A DNA stretch of 64,000 nt from Periplaneta americana (GCF_040183065.1 NC_091131.1:10510800-10574799); one strand, 5' to 3'; positions 23,913 to 36,785 are shown, counted from the first letter of the stretch. Translations and numbers: made by a program. The notes: a model not told the origin generated them from the letters alone.

Positions 23913-25059
23913 TCACAAATAATAGTCGAGATCATACGAGAATGGGTGCTGGTGGTAGAAGGAAAGCTGTTTGCCGCTTGAGATAGGAGAAAGAGAAAAG
24001 TAAGTGGTGATGGTAGAGGTGAAGCTAGCAATCCGTGCACTAAGTTTTACCGAAAATGAGGTCAAAATAAAATTAATATTTTTAAATATAAATCTATTTC
24101 ACAATAATGTTATGACATTACAACCTCAAATGTTTACCCATCAATTTCATATTTGCAAGAGGCTGCTATGTATCCTAATTATAATATCTGCTTTCACAGG
24201 AAAAATATCTGAATGCACTCGTGCAGTTAAATCCAATTATTATCTACCCGAATTTCACACGTGTAGAATTGTTTTCACCGGTAATTTTATTTCGTTTTCA
24301 AACTCGTGTTTCTTGTCATGAGATAAATATTGCTCGACCTGCGGTTTCGAAATAATTGCAATGACAAGAAACAGTCGTTCAGCTCAAGTAAATTATCGAA
24401 AAAATATGAATACTTGTGATATTACTGTTGAGAAAGTCTGCCGTACATAGCCATACTGTCGGAGATCAAATCCCGATATTTCAGGTAAGGCTGGGTGTTC
24501 TTGGAACATAATTCTAAACTGCCGAAAAGACAGCGGATTCACCGCTTGTCATGGACCACTGGTAAAGAATGCTCACAATACGCCTCCAACCGATTGTGCT
24601 TAGTCATCGAGAGATTATTCTTAGAACTCTATTCCGGTTACTATTGTGCTGATGAAATGCGCAACACAATGCGTGCAATTTGTGATTCATAAACAGTATT
24701 TGGATCAATTTTTGAAATAATTTGACTAAATTTTAACTCGTAAAATATGAGATACTAAATCCTTAGCTTGCGCACAAAGAATGTGTAATATTACGTACTG
24801 ACAGCTGTAAACAGCTGCGAGTTGGAAGGAAGGATGCCTGATGTTTCAATTGGGCTCAATATAAGGAATATGGCCGGAAGCGGTTGTGGTTTTATTGCAT
24901 TTTCTACCATATTTGAAAGCCTGAGGAAAACCACGAAACTCTCCAATCAAAACTGACGCAATAATACCGAACAGAAACATATCAAGAAAGCTCCCAGTGT
25001 CCTAATGCAGGAACAATTTCATATAATACATGCATTTTATATTCATTGTACATACAGTA
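23913..25059. other. No recognisable feature
   Basis: AT-rich. The open frames at 24004-24321 and 24495-24692 resemble nothing I know and have no splice support. Confidence 0.4.
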
Positions 25060-25325
25060 TACATTTTTCTTTTTTTATTGAATTATCGGCTTCTGTTTTT
25101 ATATGATTCGTATTTGATTCTAACAAATTAATATGTATTTCACTATGTTTATTTTTATTTTATGAGGTAATTTTTATGTAACTACCTCTTTTGATCTCAT
25201 TATGTATCAGTATGTAATTACTTAATTCCGATCAAGTTTTATGTTCAACTATGCAAGCAAGTTTTAATCCTGGTTGAGTGTAAGAGAAGGCCTTACGGCC
25301 TTAACTCTGCCAGGTTAAATAAAGC

Positions 25326-25368
<43 letters not shown>

Positions 25369-25372
25369 TTCA
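25060..25372 (+). mobile_element. LINE-C 3' UTR and (ATT)n tail
   Basis: 3' sequence with gagaaggccttacggcctta, then ctctgccaggttaaataaa and ATT repeats. It matches the ends at 6376-6440 and 32788-32850. No coding part is left. Confidence 0.65.
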
Positions 25373-25446
25373 CATAATTGTAAACTGTCGTATATTGATG
25401 GCAAAGAAGTCATACTTCGTATCCACAAAAACAATCATTTAACTAC

Positions 25447-25464
25447 ATTATTATTATTATTATG

Positions 25465-25499
<35 letters not shown>

Positions 25500-25523
25500 T
25501 ATTATTATTATTATTATTATTAT
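25447..25523 (+). repeat. (ATT)n microsatellite
   Basis: Imperfect trinucleotide run with a few ATG/ACT variants. Confidence 0.9.
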
Positions 25524-25682
25524 GTTCTCAAACTTGGACAGCTAACTAATATATTTTCCTCTAGTAGAAGATCTTGCATACCAGAAACGTAGGCTATAAA
25601 AAAATGTGTCTATTTTGAGAAAAAATAATTTTAAAACATTTTTCTGATTCACCTGCAAATTCACAGATACGAGATACCAATT

Positions 25683-25913
25683 GAGCCGTTCAGAGCAGAA
25701 GTGGTGTAAGTCAAAAATGGGTAATGAGGGTTAAAGTAAACATTCTGTAAAATAGAGCGCAAAGAAGCAATTAAAATTCAATTTATTTAAATTATTAGTA
25801 GTCGATGGATAGCAAGAAGGACATATTAATTGTTTGCGCTGTATTTTACAGAATTTTTAATTTAAACCTTATTACCCAATTTTGACTTACACCACTTTTG
25901 CTCTGAACGGCTC
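25683..25913. mobile_element. MITE-2 copy B, TSD AATT
   Basis: GAGCCGTTCAGAGC ends and the same foldback arms as 21300-21534. AATT at 25679-25682 and 25914-25917. Confidence 0.9.
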
Positions 25914-26107
25914 AATTCTTAGCCATCATACCTTGACGTATCCCATATCACAATATATTATTACCAGTGGATAAAAATGAATAAACAAAGCTTGCTGTTT
26001 TCAATTCTTTTAAGCTTGCACAAGTACATATCTCACGCTGTTAGTCGATTTATGCATTTGGACATTAAAATTTTCTTGAAGGTATTAATCATATTAATAT
26101 ATTGGAA

Positions 26108-26490
26108 CAGATGCATTATAGGGGCCACCCATCAGACATTATACGCAAAAACGGTCAGTGGAAGTAATGGTTCGATTAGCGTTTTTAGCATTCGATATTC
26201 GATAAGAATTAAATGCTACCAAATTAAAAAATTAAATAAAAAATTTAAACAGTCTGTTACTACTGATGTGATTTTAGTCACTTTGTGTTATACTTTTGAT
26301 CCAGGGAAAATATATTTTTCTATTACTGCCGTCATTTCCATTTTGAAGTAGGCTACAAGTCAACAATATAAAACTGACTGTTAATTTAGAAGTGACAACA
26401 TATTTTATTTCGATTATAACAACAATACATATCGATAGCAGCATTCATACCATTCAACCAATAAGGAGAGTGGTCCCTGTAATGCATCTG
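26108..26490 (+). mobile_element. TIR element family R, copy 1
   Basis: Ends CAGATGCATTATAGGGGCC / its near complement. The interior has ttcgatattcgataagaatt and a region in common with 53446-53817 in the opposite orientation. The frame through it (SGSNGSISVFSIRYSI) recurs in both copies only because the DNA does. TSD not resolved; flanking tatattgg is also mirrored. Confidence 0.75.
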
Positions 26491-27370
26491 TACCAATATA
26501 TTTCACATTTTCAATTTATATCATGTCCATTTGGGCGCAAAATAAACTGCATTAATATTTCAAACACATTATCTTGAATATTGCGTTTACTCAAAGACTC
26601 GAAAGGAAACAAACATCAGACTGTCATAGCAACCAATCAAATAACTGTACCGTATTTCATTGACAACAATGAAATTAATAATATGTATCTGAGTTCAACA
26701 TTTACATCAATATTCCGTTATATGCATGGCCATGTAACATACGTTGAAGAATCAACTACATGCTACATTTTAGTGCCTACATCTCTATGCTATTAACTAC
26801 AGTCCAGTAATTCTTGCTGTTAAATTTGATAAAAACGGAGTAGGAGGTCCTAGCAGATTCAATCATTTGACATCTCAAAGTTGTAATTCATTTAGTGACG
26901 TAAATTACAACTGGGTACATTCAGAAGAATGTGATAATGATTCGCAATTGAATTTATCGTACCGTACAGTTCATGAATATAATGAGCGCCTACGAAACAG
27001 AAGACGCTCGGGGTTTGGAAGCTGAGGGCTTTACATGCGAGCGTGATGGCACAAAGCAGATGCTAAAACGTAACATTTAACTAGGCTACTACGAGGTGTT
27101 CTTCATATGATCTATCAATTAATATTAATTACTTCTATAAAATTTTCTCTGTAGCTGAACTTTGCGCAATAAAATATGACTAGAAACAACAGAGCTAATT
27201 TAATGCTGAAATATTGAAATTTGGCTATTTATTACATCATATTTCGGTAATTTTGTATAAACCTTTTTATTGGTTCGCTGTAATTCGTTAAATATTTCTT
27301 AACTTTATTAACTAAAAATGTGTTGTTACTTTTTTACGCTTTACATCTTTAGGTAATTACCATTCAGAAT
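26491..27370. other. No recognisable feature
   Basis: AT-rich. Short open frames only. Confidence 0.4.
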
Positions 27371-27612
27371 AATTCTGTGGTGTTCGGGTAAAGGGGTATA
27401 AGTCATTTTTTGTCCATGTGGAATTTTGTTCCCCAGATGAACATACAAGTTAAATTATACAAGTGGACGTGTAAAAATCAAAGAATACAAGCAGTTGATG
27501 TGTTTTATTTGTGTAGGAAATTATTTGTAATAAGGGTTCCAAGTTTAATTTTCATTTATCTCCGAACTCATTTTTATGACTTATCTCCCTTTACCTAAAC
27601 ACCACAGAATTG
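27371..27612. mobile_element. MITE with TIRs AATTCTGTGGTGTT
   Basis: Left aattctgtggtgttcgggta, right complement of tacctaaacaccacagaatt. The arms also share aaaggg-gtataagtcat. 242 bp, no coding content. Confidence 0.75.
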
Positions 27613-27839
27613 TTCTATATTTCTCATAAATAAATTCTTTCTACGCAATTAAACTTGTGAGTTAAAATAAGTTTAGTTAATTTCAGAATTATCACAGGAA
27701 GATTATATTATTAAGAGTTAAAACGAGTTAAGAAAAATCTCAAAACATGTTATTTCAGTTACCACACGCCATTCAAGTGTTGTAATGATTTTACTTCTCC
27801 CATTCCATGATGTGAAGGGTAATAAAACCCTTTAGAGCG

Positions 27840-28030
27840 GCTTCCTTCGGAGAGGAAGTAAAGCTCAGTGTTTAGAGTCCTAGATTTACGATATATAAAA
27901 GACTGCTGCAACTTTAGAGAACGCCAGGCAACATTTGCTACTTATTTCTCTTCCAAATCAGATTTGAAAGTAGCACAATGGGTCGTATCTGTGGTTAAAT
28001 GCACATGTGCTTGTTCCACCCTCCTTCAGT
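27840..28030 (+). mobile_element. Degenerate SINE-D copy
   Basis: Body gatttgaaagtagcacaatg followed by ggttaaatgcacatgtgc. It shares the tttgaa-gtagcacaatg block with 14850-15085. The tRNA-like promoter boxes are not clear here. Confidence 0.4.
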
Positions 28031-28035
28031 AGTTC

Positions 28036-29039
28036 ATATCATCCAAACAGTACACTATTGTATAATTATTTACTTTACAGATGTATCAGAAGCATAAAAA
28101 ATAAAAATGGTGGTTAATTAAAATTAAAAATTATTTCCCGTGTTATTGCAAAATAGTAATGTTGTGTCTAATCGTAATAACATAGTCATAGCGACATATT
28201 GTTCTGAAAAAAAAAACTGCTACGTTCATTACAGGACGCGTATTATTAAGTGGTAATCTCTGCAAAAAATTCCAATCCTCTTATGCATTTCATCAATCAA
28301 ACACTTCAATTATAAAATTATCACATAGTCAACAATAAGCTAAAATATTCTAGGAAAAAGTTCTAATTCTCATTTCATGAAATATAATTTCAGAAATTTC
28401 CTTTAGATTTACAACAACAATGGCATACATTTATGGATGAAATACAGGATGCGAATTAAGATTTCTGATGAGGGGGATAGAATCTTAGATAGAGAATACC
28501 ATACATAAAATTATTATCATCCTCACTCGATACGGCTCAACGATTTGTCACATTGAGTTGCTTGTCTTGCATCTTGATCATAATAATAATTATATCCATG
28601 ATCAGGCTTAAGATAAGATGCGTAATTTCTAAGTGATTGATTGTTGTCAACTTTCCAGGGAAGATAATACATCAATATTATTTTCTTTGCTTACTTTGTG
28701 CTTTATAAAGTACATATACTCGTATTAAAACAATAATTATATTTTGTGAGGAGGGATAGAAGTTATCCCTGGCAGGGATGTTAATATGAATTTATGAGAG
28801 GGGGTAACTTTCCAACAGGGGGAAATCCCCCATCCCCCCCAGTTAATTCGTACCCCGATGAAATATATTGCTTTGTATTACACATAATTCGAAATACCTA
28901 AAAAAAGATTTTAAATTAAATTAAACGTTTTCAGATGTTTTATGGCACGTATTAATTTATTAGCATTATGAACAGTAATGGTACCTCTATCTACTAAAAA
29001 CTATGTAACTCACAAACTAAACGAATGCAATATTCCTTT
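28036..29039. other. No recognisable feature
   Basis: AT-rich. A modest hairpin near 28590-28650 (cttgatcat/atgatcagg). Confidence 0.4.
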
Positions 29040-29085
29040 CTGTGGTATGTATGTATGTATGTATGTATGTATGTATGTATGTATG

Positions 29086-29116
<31 letters not shown>

Positions 29117-31137
29117 GTTATGTATTTTTATTTTAGTAGGTTATTTTACGACGCTTTATCAACATCTCAGGTTATTTAGCGTCTGAATGAGATGAAGGTG
29201 ATACTGCCGGTGAAATGAGTCCGGGGTCCAGCACCGAAAGTTACCCAGCATTTGCTCTCATTGGGTTGAGGAAAAACCCCGGAAAAAACCTCAACCAGAT
29301 ATCTTTCCCCGGCCGGGAATCGAACCCGGGCCGTATGTATGTATGTATGTATGTATGTATGTATGTATGTATTTTTTTATTTTAGTAGGTTATTTTACGA
29401 CGCTTTATCAACATCTCAGGTTATTTAGCGTCTGAATGAGATGAAGGCGATACTGCCGGTGAAATGAGTCCGGGGTCCAGCACCGAAAGTTACCCAGCAT
29501 TTGCTCTTATTGGGTTGAGGAAAAAACCCGGAAAAAACCTCAACTAGATAACTTGCCCCGGCCGGGAATCGAACCCAAGCCACCTGTATGTATTTTTTTA
29601 TTTTAGTAGGTTATTTTACGACGCTTTATCAACAGCTCAGGTTATTTAGCGTCTGAATGAGATGAAGGTGATAATGCCGGTGAAATGAGTCCAGGGTCCA
29701 GCACCGAAAGTTACCCAGCATTTGCTCTTATTGGGTTGAGGAAAAACCCCGGAAAAAACCTCAACCAGATAACTTGCCCCGACCGGGAATCGAACCCGGG
29801 CCACCTGTATGTATGTATGTATGTATGTATGTATGTATGTATGTATGTATGTATGTATGTATGTATGTATTTTTATTTTAGTAGGTTATTTTACGACGCT
29901 TTATCAACATCTCAGGTTATTTAGCGTCTGAATGAGATGAAGGTGATACTGCCGGTGAAATGAGTCCGGGGTCCAGCACCGAAAGTTACCCAGTATTTGC
30001 TCTTATTGGGTTGAGGAAAAACCCCGGAAAAAACCTCAACCAGATAACTTGCCCCGACCGGGAATCGAACCCGGGCCACCTGTATGTATGTATGTATTTT
30101 TATTTTAGTAGGTTATTTTACGACGCTTTATCAACATCTCAGGTTATTTAGCGTCTGAATGAGATGAAGGTGATAATGCCGGTGAAATGAGTCCGGGGTC
30201 CAGCCCGAAAGTTACCCAGCATTTGCTCTTATTGGGTTGAGGAAAAACCCCGGAAAAAACCTCAACCAGATAACTTGCCCCGACCGGGAATCGAACCCAG
30301 GCCACCTGTATGTATTTTTTTATTTTAGTAGGTTATTTTACGACGCTTTATCAACATCTCAGGTTATTTAGCGTTTGAATGAGATGAAGGTGATAATGCC
30401 GGTGAAATGAGTCCAGGGTCCAGCACCGAAAGTTACCCAGCATTTGCTCTTATTGGGTTGAGGAAAAACCCCGGAAAAAACCTCAACCAGATAACTTGCC
30501 CCGACCGGGAATCGAACCCGGGCCACCTGTATGTATGTATGTATGTATGTATGTATGTATGTATGTATGTATGTATGTATTGCTTTATTTTAGTACGTTA
30601 TTTTACGACGCTTTATCAACATCTCAGGTTATTTAGCGTCTGAATGAGATGAAGGTGATAATGCCGGTGAAATGAGTCCGGGGTCCAGCACCGAAAGTTA
30701 CCCAGCATTTGCTCTTATTGGGTTGAGGAAAAACCCCGGAAAAAACCTCAACCAGATAACTTGCCCCGACCGGGAATCGAACCCGGGCCACCTGTATGTA
30801 TGTATGTATGTATGTATGTATGTATGTATGTATGTATGTATGTATGTATGTATGTATGTATGTATTTTTTATTTTAGTAGGTTATTTTACGACGCTTTAT
30901 CAACATCTCAGGTTATTTAGCGTCTGAATGAGATGAAGGTGATAATGCCGGTGAAATGAGTCCGGGGTCCAGCACCGGAAGTTACTCAGCATTTGCTCTT
31001 ATTGGGTTGAGGAAAAACCCCGGAAAAAACCTCAACCAGATAACTTGCCCCGACCGGGAATCGAACCCGGGCCACCTGTATGTATGTATGTATGTATGTA
31101 TGTATGTATGTATGTATGTATGTATGTATGTATGTAT
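29040..31137 (-). repeat. Eight-unit tandem array of truncated SINE-T plus (GTAT)n
   Basis: Eight SINE-T copies in the same (minus) orientation, with gtaggttattttacg starting near 29136, 29385, 29606, 29881, 30108, 30328, 30593 and 30877. Each ends at nearly the same point just beyond the B box (cgaacccgggccacctg), losing the A box, and is joined to (GTAT)n of varying length. Unit spacing is 220-284 bp, set mostly by the GTAT count. The flanks are GTAT runs too. Frames reading YVCMYVCM are artefacts. Confidence 0.95.
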
Positions 31138-31597
31138 GGTTAACGTTGTAGGGTTGAACGCCGTGCAGAAGTTTTTTTCTCCGTAATATCTTTAGTGCAA
31201 ACAATCTGCCCGTTTGTAGCTACTGTTCAATGTCATCGAACCGTTGCTCTTTAACGAATAGTGTCTTCAACTAAACGGACCTTTTAGATTATACGGTTTA
31301 TTAGAAAACAAACATAGTTGAACGCATGGAAGAATGACTGGGTGAAAACGACAAGCAAATCGAAGTATCCAGATACATCATTTTTAAAATCGCGAAGACG
31401 AAATCCCACGTTTTCCTGATTACAAATCATCATGTTTAAGCTGTAGAGTCTTGATAATGTACGGAAATGGTAGAGGATATCAAATTGTTCGGAGAAAACC
31501 TCCCAGATGTGGCCCGTCAGCTGACCACGTTGTAATCATATGCGAATTGTGACATTCGCCGCATAGGTGTATGGTTAGGAGTGCGGCGGATTGGTCG

Positions 31598-31656
31598 TGA
31601 CGTCAGCGGTGGGCGGGGGCGTTGTGACTTATAAACTGGTGGACAGGCCGCTCTCA
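31598..31656 (+). promoter_or_regulatory. Core promoter of the neuropeptide gene (CRE, GC box, TATA, Inr)
   Basis: Seen: a perfect palindromic cAMP-response element TGACGTCA at 31598-31605, a GC-rich box GGGCGGGGGCG at 31611-31621, TATAAA at 31630-31635, and the arthropod initiator TCAGT at 31654-31658, whose A (31656) lies 26 bp after the first T of the TATA box. That is normal TATA-to-Inr spacing. The predicted 5' UTR is 31656-31720, with the start codon at 31721. Known: CREs bind CREB/ATF factors and are common in neuropeptide promoters. Inferred: cAMP/CREB-responsive transcription. Confidence 0.75.
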
Positions 31657-31720
31657 GTCATACGACTACTTGCTGTGCCACAGGTAGCTGCGGACCGTGT
31701 GTGAGTGTGTGGATTACAAC

Positions 31721-31806
31721 ATGAACTCCAGAATCATCGTCATCGTGTTCGTCGTGGTGCTCGCGACCATGCTGGCCCTACCGCAGACGTACGGCAGACC
31801 ATACAG
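31721..31806 (+). CDS. Neuropeptide precursor, exon 1 (signal peptide), PXXXamide-like
   Basis: First coding exon. The ATG at 31721 lies 65 bp after the predicted initiator. It encodes a signal peptide: MNSR, then a hydrophobic core (residues 5-20, IIVIVFVVVLATMLAL), then PQTYG with likely cleavage near residue 25, followed by RPY and the first two bases of Arg29. The exon ends AG|GTAAGC, a strong donor (phase 2). The hydrophobic core, short length and location just after a TATA/Inr promoter fit a secreted peptide precursor. The exon is GC-rich against AT-rich flanks. The 15,750-bp intron 1 follows and is full of transposons. Exon 2 restores Arg29 and immediately gives a QKR processing site, which supports the join. 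Confidence 0.8.
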
Positions 31807-32050
31807 GTAAGCGTTGCGTCATTGTTTCTCTGTTGTTGTGGAAACGAACGAATTGCACCGTATTTTGTTAAGTTATATTTGTGAATGATTTCAAAACTAA
31901 ATTTTATACCAGGTTCCCACTTGCAAATTTCAAAATAGAAATTGAAGAACGACCCTGTTTTTATTTCTATGTTATATTTTTTGAGTGTTTATCACAGTTT
32001 CATTCCGAATTTTAAATTACTTCATCAAATGTGATTATTCTCATCTGTCT

Positions 32051-32882
32051 TACTTACTTACTGGCTTTTAAGGAACCCGCAGGTTCATTGCCGCCCTCAC
32101 ATAAGCCCGCCATTGGTCCCTATCCTGAGCAAAATTAATCCATTCTCTATCATTCTCTCGTGGCTCCGACTTAAAGAACGCAGAACTTTACACTCTTTGT
32201 CTTTACTCTTTCGAATTCTGCACACCTCAACACCAAATTACCTTTCGTCTCGTTTCTCTTATCTATACTCTAACCACGACGTAAATACCAGATCACTTAT
32301 CTGTGGCACGCTAAATATACCTCTTCATAGAACATCTTGTTATTCCTCATCTTTTACAATATCCACCTCGCGTCAATGGAATTCCTTGTCACAAAGTATT
32401 AGGGGCTGCAAGACAACAAACACCTTTAAGAACAGCTTAAAAGATAACCTTATTAGCATTTCACTCCAATCATACTGATTTAAAATATTACTGACTACAC
32501 TGTTGCTTTTTTTCTTTAGACATCATCCTGATTGTGCTGCATTTTCAAAATTGTCTCATAATAATCTCTTTCTATTATCTAATATAATTTGAAATATATT
32601 AACATTCTATGTATTTTAGTTTAATTCTGCTACCCAGTTTATTTCAGTGTTTAATTAATAGTTCATAGTATTTTGTTGTTTAATTCGTAAATAACTCTTG
32701 TATACATGTAACTCTCATCTAAATCAAATTGTTGAATTCTTTGTAAGTTCATGCATATGTATATACACTTTTTGCTGGTTGTGTGGAAGAGAAGGCCTTA
32801 CGGCCTTAACTCTGCCAGCTAAAATAAATCATTATTATTATTATTATTATTATCATCATATCCCATCATATCCCACCTCCCT
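32051..32882 (-). mobile_element. LINE-A, minus strand, 11-bp TSD, split by LINE-C
   Basis: 3' end (ttacttacttactggctttt) at 32051-32152; the rest (catatcccacctccctc) at 32851-32882 after an intervening LINE-C copy. CTCATCTGTCT is duplicated at 32040-32050 and 32883-32893. It lies in intron 1 of the neuropeptide gene, antisense to it. Confidence 0.8.
32153..32850 (+). mobile_element. LINE-C 5'-truncated copy nested in LINE-A
   Basis: Codes for the C-terminus of a Jockey/L2-like RT protein: WLRLKERRTLHSLSLLFRIL, TPNYLSSRFSYL, IPLHRTSCYSSSFTISTSRQ, WNSLSQSIRGCKTTNTFK, to a stop at 32476-32478. A 3' UTR follows with gagaaggccttacggcctta and an (ATT)n tail at 32832-32852. The domain pattern (LHSLxLLxxILHTxTPxYLSSRF, WNSLPxSIR) is typical of these LINEs. 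It lacks the catalytic region. Confidence 0.8.
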
Positions 32883-33300
32883 CTCATCTGTCTATATCTT
32901 TTAAATCTCAATTTCGAAAAAAATGTTAAATTATATTCGGAAAAAAATGTATACAATTTCGGGGAAAGTGATTTCAGTTTCGGAAATAGTAATATGAAGT
33001 TCAGAAGATGTGAAGTAGGAAATTCAATTTCGGACAGCTTTAATATTGTTTAGATTATTTTTATTTTATTTTTACTTTGAACGATGTATTAAATTAGATG
33101 TAGTCGCACTAAATTAATATAAATTATGATGATCGCAACAATTCATGTTGTCATGTAATGAATATTGTCAATGAACGTTGAATGGATGTGTAGCTATCAA
33201 TATTTCTGTCCTCTTGAGAAAATATGGAGAATGAACTTTCTTTTAACACATATATACAGTAATAAAATTATATACAGCGTTTACTTTAGCCTATAGCTGA

Positions 33301-33665
33301 AAATCCTAAATTGACGTCATTCATTTCTTTGATATCATTTCCGAGATTGAATTTACATTTTCTGAAATTGAGGTTAGCTTTTCTGAAATTGAGATACATT
33401 TTTAATATGCATTAACCATTTTTCTAAACTGAGGTTAGCTTTTCCGAAATTAAAATTAGCCTATATTATTATGAAAAAAATCAGGAAAACCTTCAAATTC
33501 TAAATTGACGTCATGCTTTTCTAAGTTTGATATCCTTTCCGAGATTGAATTTAAATTTTCCGAAATTGAGGTTAGCTTTTCTGAAATTGAGTTAAATTTT
33601 TAATATGTATTAATCATTTTCTAAATTGAGGTTAGCTTTTCCGAAATTAAAATTATATTTCCTGA
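33301..33665 (+). repeat. Diverged tandem duplication (period 194 bp) with CREs
   Basis: Copy 1 from about 33301 and copy 2 from about 33495 share ctaaattgacgtcat, tccgagattgaattta and gaaattgaggttagcttttc. Each contains a perfect TGACGTCA (33312-33319, 33506-33513). It lies in intron 1, about 1.6 kb after the start codon. Confidence 0.75.
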
Positions 33666-36600
33666 AAGTGAAGTTGGAAAGATAGATATAAGATCACTAT
33701 AAGTTATTGGGAAGTAAAGTCATATATCGCGTTTGTCCGTGAACATATTTCCGAAACAGTGATATAATTTCAAAAGTATTTTTCCCGTGAAAACGGCGAT
33801 GTGAAATAAATACGTTTTACAGGAACTGATTATAGACATAATTAATAAATGCAAATACGGAACATTGCATGCGCTACAGACTACACAAATTTTGGATTGA
33901 ATGCTGGGAGAAAAAATAACACGGGGAATATTCTTAATACGTAGCCTACGACACTAATTTTTTTCGTGAAAATAAACCACTTGGTGTAATGAAGTGCCTA
34001 AAACATTTCAATACCCAATTAAACATCATAGTTCGGAAATTGTGTTGAATGTAGTATTTTCTTTCTCGACCAAATTTTAACACATGTTTTATAAACCCAA
34101 ACTATCCTATATTTTGACACGTTTAACAAAACATGATTGTAACACTTCTAATTTACTATAAATACTTAACTTGGTAAATGACAATAATTTAGAGTAACTC
34201 TGAATATGTCTTCTCTAAATCAAAATCCAATATGTGTGTATGTGACTAATGCCTACCCACTTCACTTGCGTAATTCTGGTTCCTCATACTGCGGATAGAT
34301 GGCAGGACTTGTGTACATATTTTAAAACGAGTTTGTTCTATGTTTTGTAATTTTCGAATAAATCTTATTTTAAAATTTAAATTATACTTTAAATATGAGC
34401 CTTTTCTCATCAATCTCATGTAGGAAGTCTCAATTGTTCGAAAACATATTTGATAAAATTTAAATTCCATTTTACAATTTTATTATTTCCATTTTATAAA
34501 ACATTAGCATGTATGTATTAAAGCGACTCTCCCTTAATGTTCGAAACACTCAAGAAATCATATTATGAAATACAATTATTGCTTGTTTCACTCGAACTTC
34601 TCTTGCGTCAGTCAGAAGCTAGAGCCAAAGTTTTTGAGAACCATTTTTTAAACTTAAATTTAACTCATAACTAAACTATATTCTTCTTTCAAATATGTAT
34701 TTTAAAAATTATAAATAATTTTGTAATTTATTCTCTTGCTTAAATGTTTAATTTTAAGGGTAGTCACTTCTTCTGTTGTCAAATTTCAGGACAAAATTCT
34801 GGAAAGTTAGTTTGTTTTGTACTACAATGTTGGACAAAATGTCCATTGAAACAGTTTAAATTTTATTTTAAATAGGATTATTTTGTCTTTCGGGGGTTAG
34901 AAAGTAAGAAGTTATACTGTACGTCATATTGGTAGAAAAATTTATTTACAATATGTCTTCCTGCATTTAAAATATTTATATATTTAAGAAACCCTTTATA
35001 TTTTGAAGTAGCCTATAGCGCGAAACTTAACTTTAAAAATTTCATTTATAACTTGTTCATGAAGCATAATCTTCATTAAAAATTTAAAGACAGTTTGAAA
35101 ATGGAAAGAATTTACAAACTGAATTTCATTAGAATATTTTATTAGAATAATATCATTTAATTGGAGCTTAAAAGCTTAACATCAATATATAATTTTCGTT
35201 CCTCGTTACAAGTTAATGTAGGAGTTTCCTTCATGTAAAATTTTCATAGCTTTCATATATGCAGCAAGATAAAGTTATCCATTAATCCTAACATTCCTCA
35301 TAAATAAAACATACCAATATTACACACAGATAATAAACATGAGAGCAAATGAAATGCATTGCCGGAAACCTAAATATTTATAGCTTTCCTCGCATGCAAA
35401 ATACCATTAAGTTAAGTATACTATCTGGTAGGGCCTACTGTTTCAGCAATATGGAACCTCATATTTATACTGTTTATTAAAACCTGTTTAGTCCATATTC
35501 TCTGGTCCATTAATAACATTTTCAATTTAGTTACAATTTAAACAAAGCCCATCCTATTCTAGTTACACATTTTCCATCTTCAATGTTAATCTTAGTGTGA
35601 TTTTTCGTGTCATGTTTGTGTTTGGCAAGGATGGAGAAATCGCTTACTTCCTATTAAAAAATTTGCTACTTCTAACAATTTATTTGACTAACTTAATTCC
35701 ATCCACAATTCTGGATGACATCTCTGTTCCTCCGCTTGTTCTTTTTTTCCATCCGTGCCTGTTTTGCTAAAGTAATCTTTTTAATTTCAACATTTTATAG
35801 CTTCCGTGAATGTTGAAATCCTTGCTGCTTTGGCTGCTTTCTCACTTCAACTGTTTTCTTTCCAGAACTTACACTTTTCGTTTCTCATTTGTTATGTGTT
35901 CTTTTGGCATGTTTTTATGTTACTAACTTCTTTTTTTATTTTACAGCTCTAATTTCGTTTGTGTGCTTCTCTGCTCAATGTTGCTATGTGACTGAGCCCA
36001 GCAACTGGTAAATATGACAGATTGCTCTCGTCATCTAGTTTTCTAACAGCTGTCTCGCCCTATAGCTTCAATTCTCGGTACTAATCAGTGTCTCAGCTAT
36101 CATCTTAGTTACAACTCAGTTTTTTTTTATTCTTTTTTCACGCTTCAAGCACGTGACATTACTCTTACCATATTCCTTGTATCTCTTATACCATACATAC
36201 TGCAATGTAACACATAAAAATGCATTTATCTATTCTGTGTACCCTTGCTTGTAATTCAGATATATATTGTACATCCAAATATACAATCCGCTTCTTCTAA
36301 ATTAATTACAGTTCGGACTTTTCTTTTTGCAATAAATACTTTTGAAGATGTCCCTTTCCTAACTTAAAGAAACGACTAATTAAAGAGTTCAGGGTTGAAT
36401 TACCTTCCTTTGCTAATTTTCGCTTTTTATGTGATTCTCCATGCGTGTTTTTGCGTCTTTTATAGAGTCTTACAGTGTTTGCGTAGGTTAGGTAGACTCG
36501 TTTCACATCACGATGACAGAAAATCACTGACGAAATCTTACAGGAACTAGAAATCATACCCATTGCCGCATCTGTGACTTAGAGCTTGAGCATTGGTCAG

Positions 36601-36785
36601 CGGCCCGAGCTCGATCCCTTGCTAGGTCGTGATGCAATGTGTTGTGGACAAAGCAAACTTGCAAAGAAGTTTTCTGAGAGTAGGCTACATCCACTTCCTT
36701 TTTCATTCCACCAACACTTTACATTTCCCCCTTATTCCAACTAGCCTATAATTTGGAATAGTCAAAAATAGACTGAGGTGAAATA
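33666..36785. other. Intronic AT-rich DNA without clear features
   Basis: No repeat or coding segment recognised. A weak tRNA-like stretch occurs around 36570-36625 (gtgacttagagcttgagc ... gctcgatccc). Confidence 0.4.

Noticed and set aside
25977..26351. 124-residue open frame
   Set aside because: Overlaps the family R TIR element. The part resembling another frame at 53585-53851 is explained by the two element copies.
29685..31204. Frames sharing SPGSSTESYPAFALIGLRKN and YVCMYVCM runs
   Set aside because: They are readings of the SINE-T core plus (GTAT)n. The similarity comes from the repeat, not a protein family.
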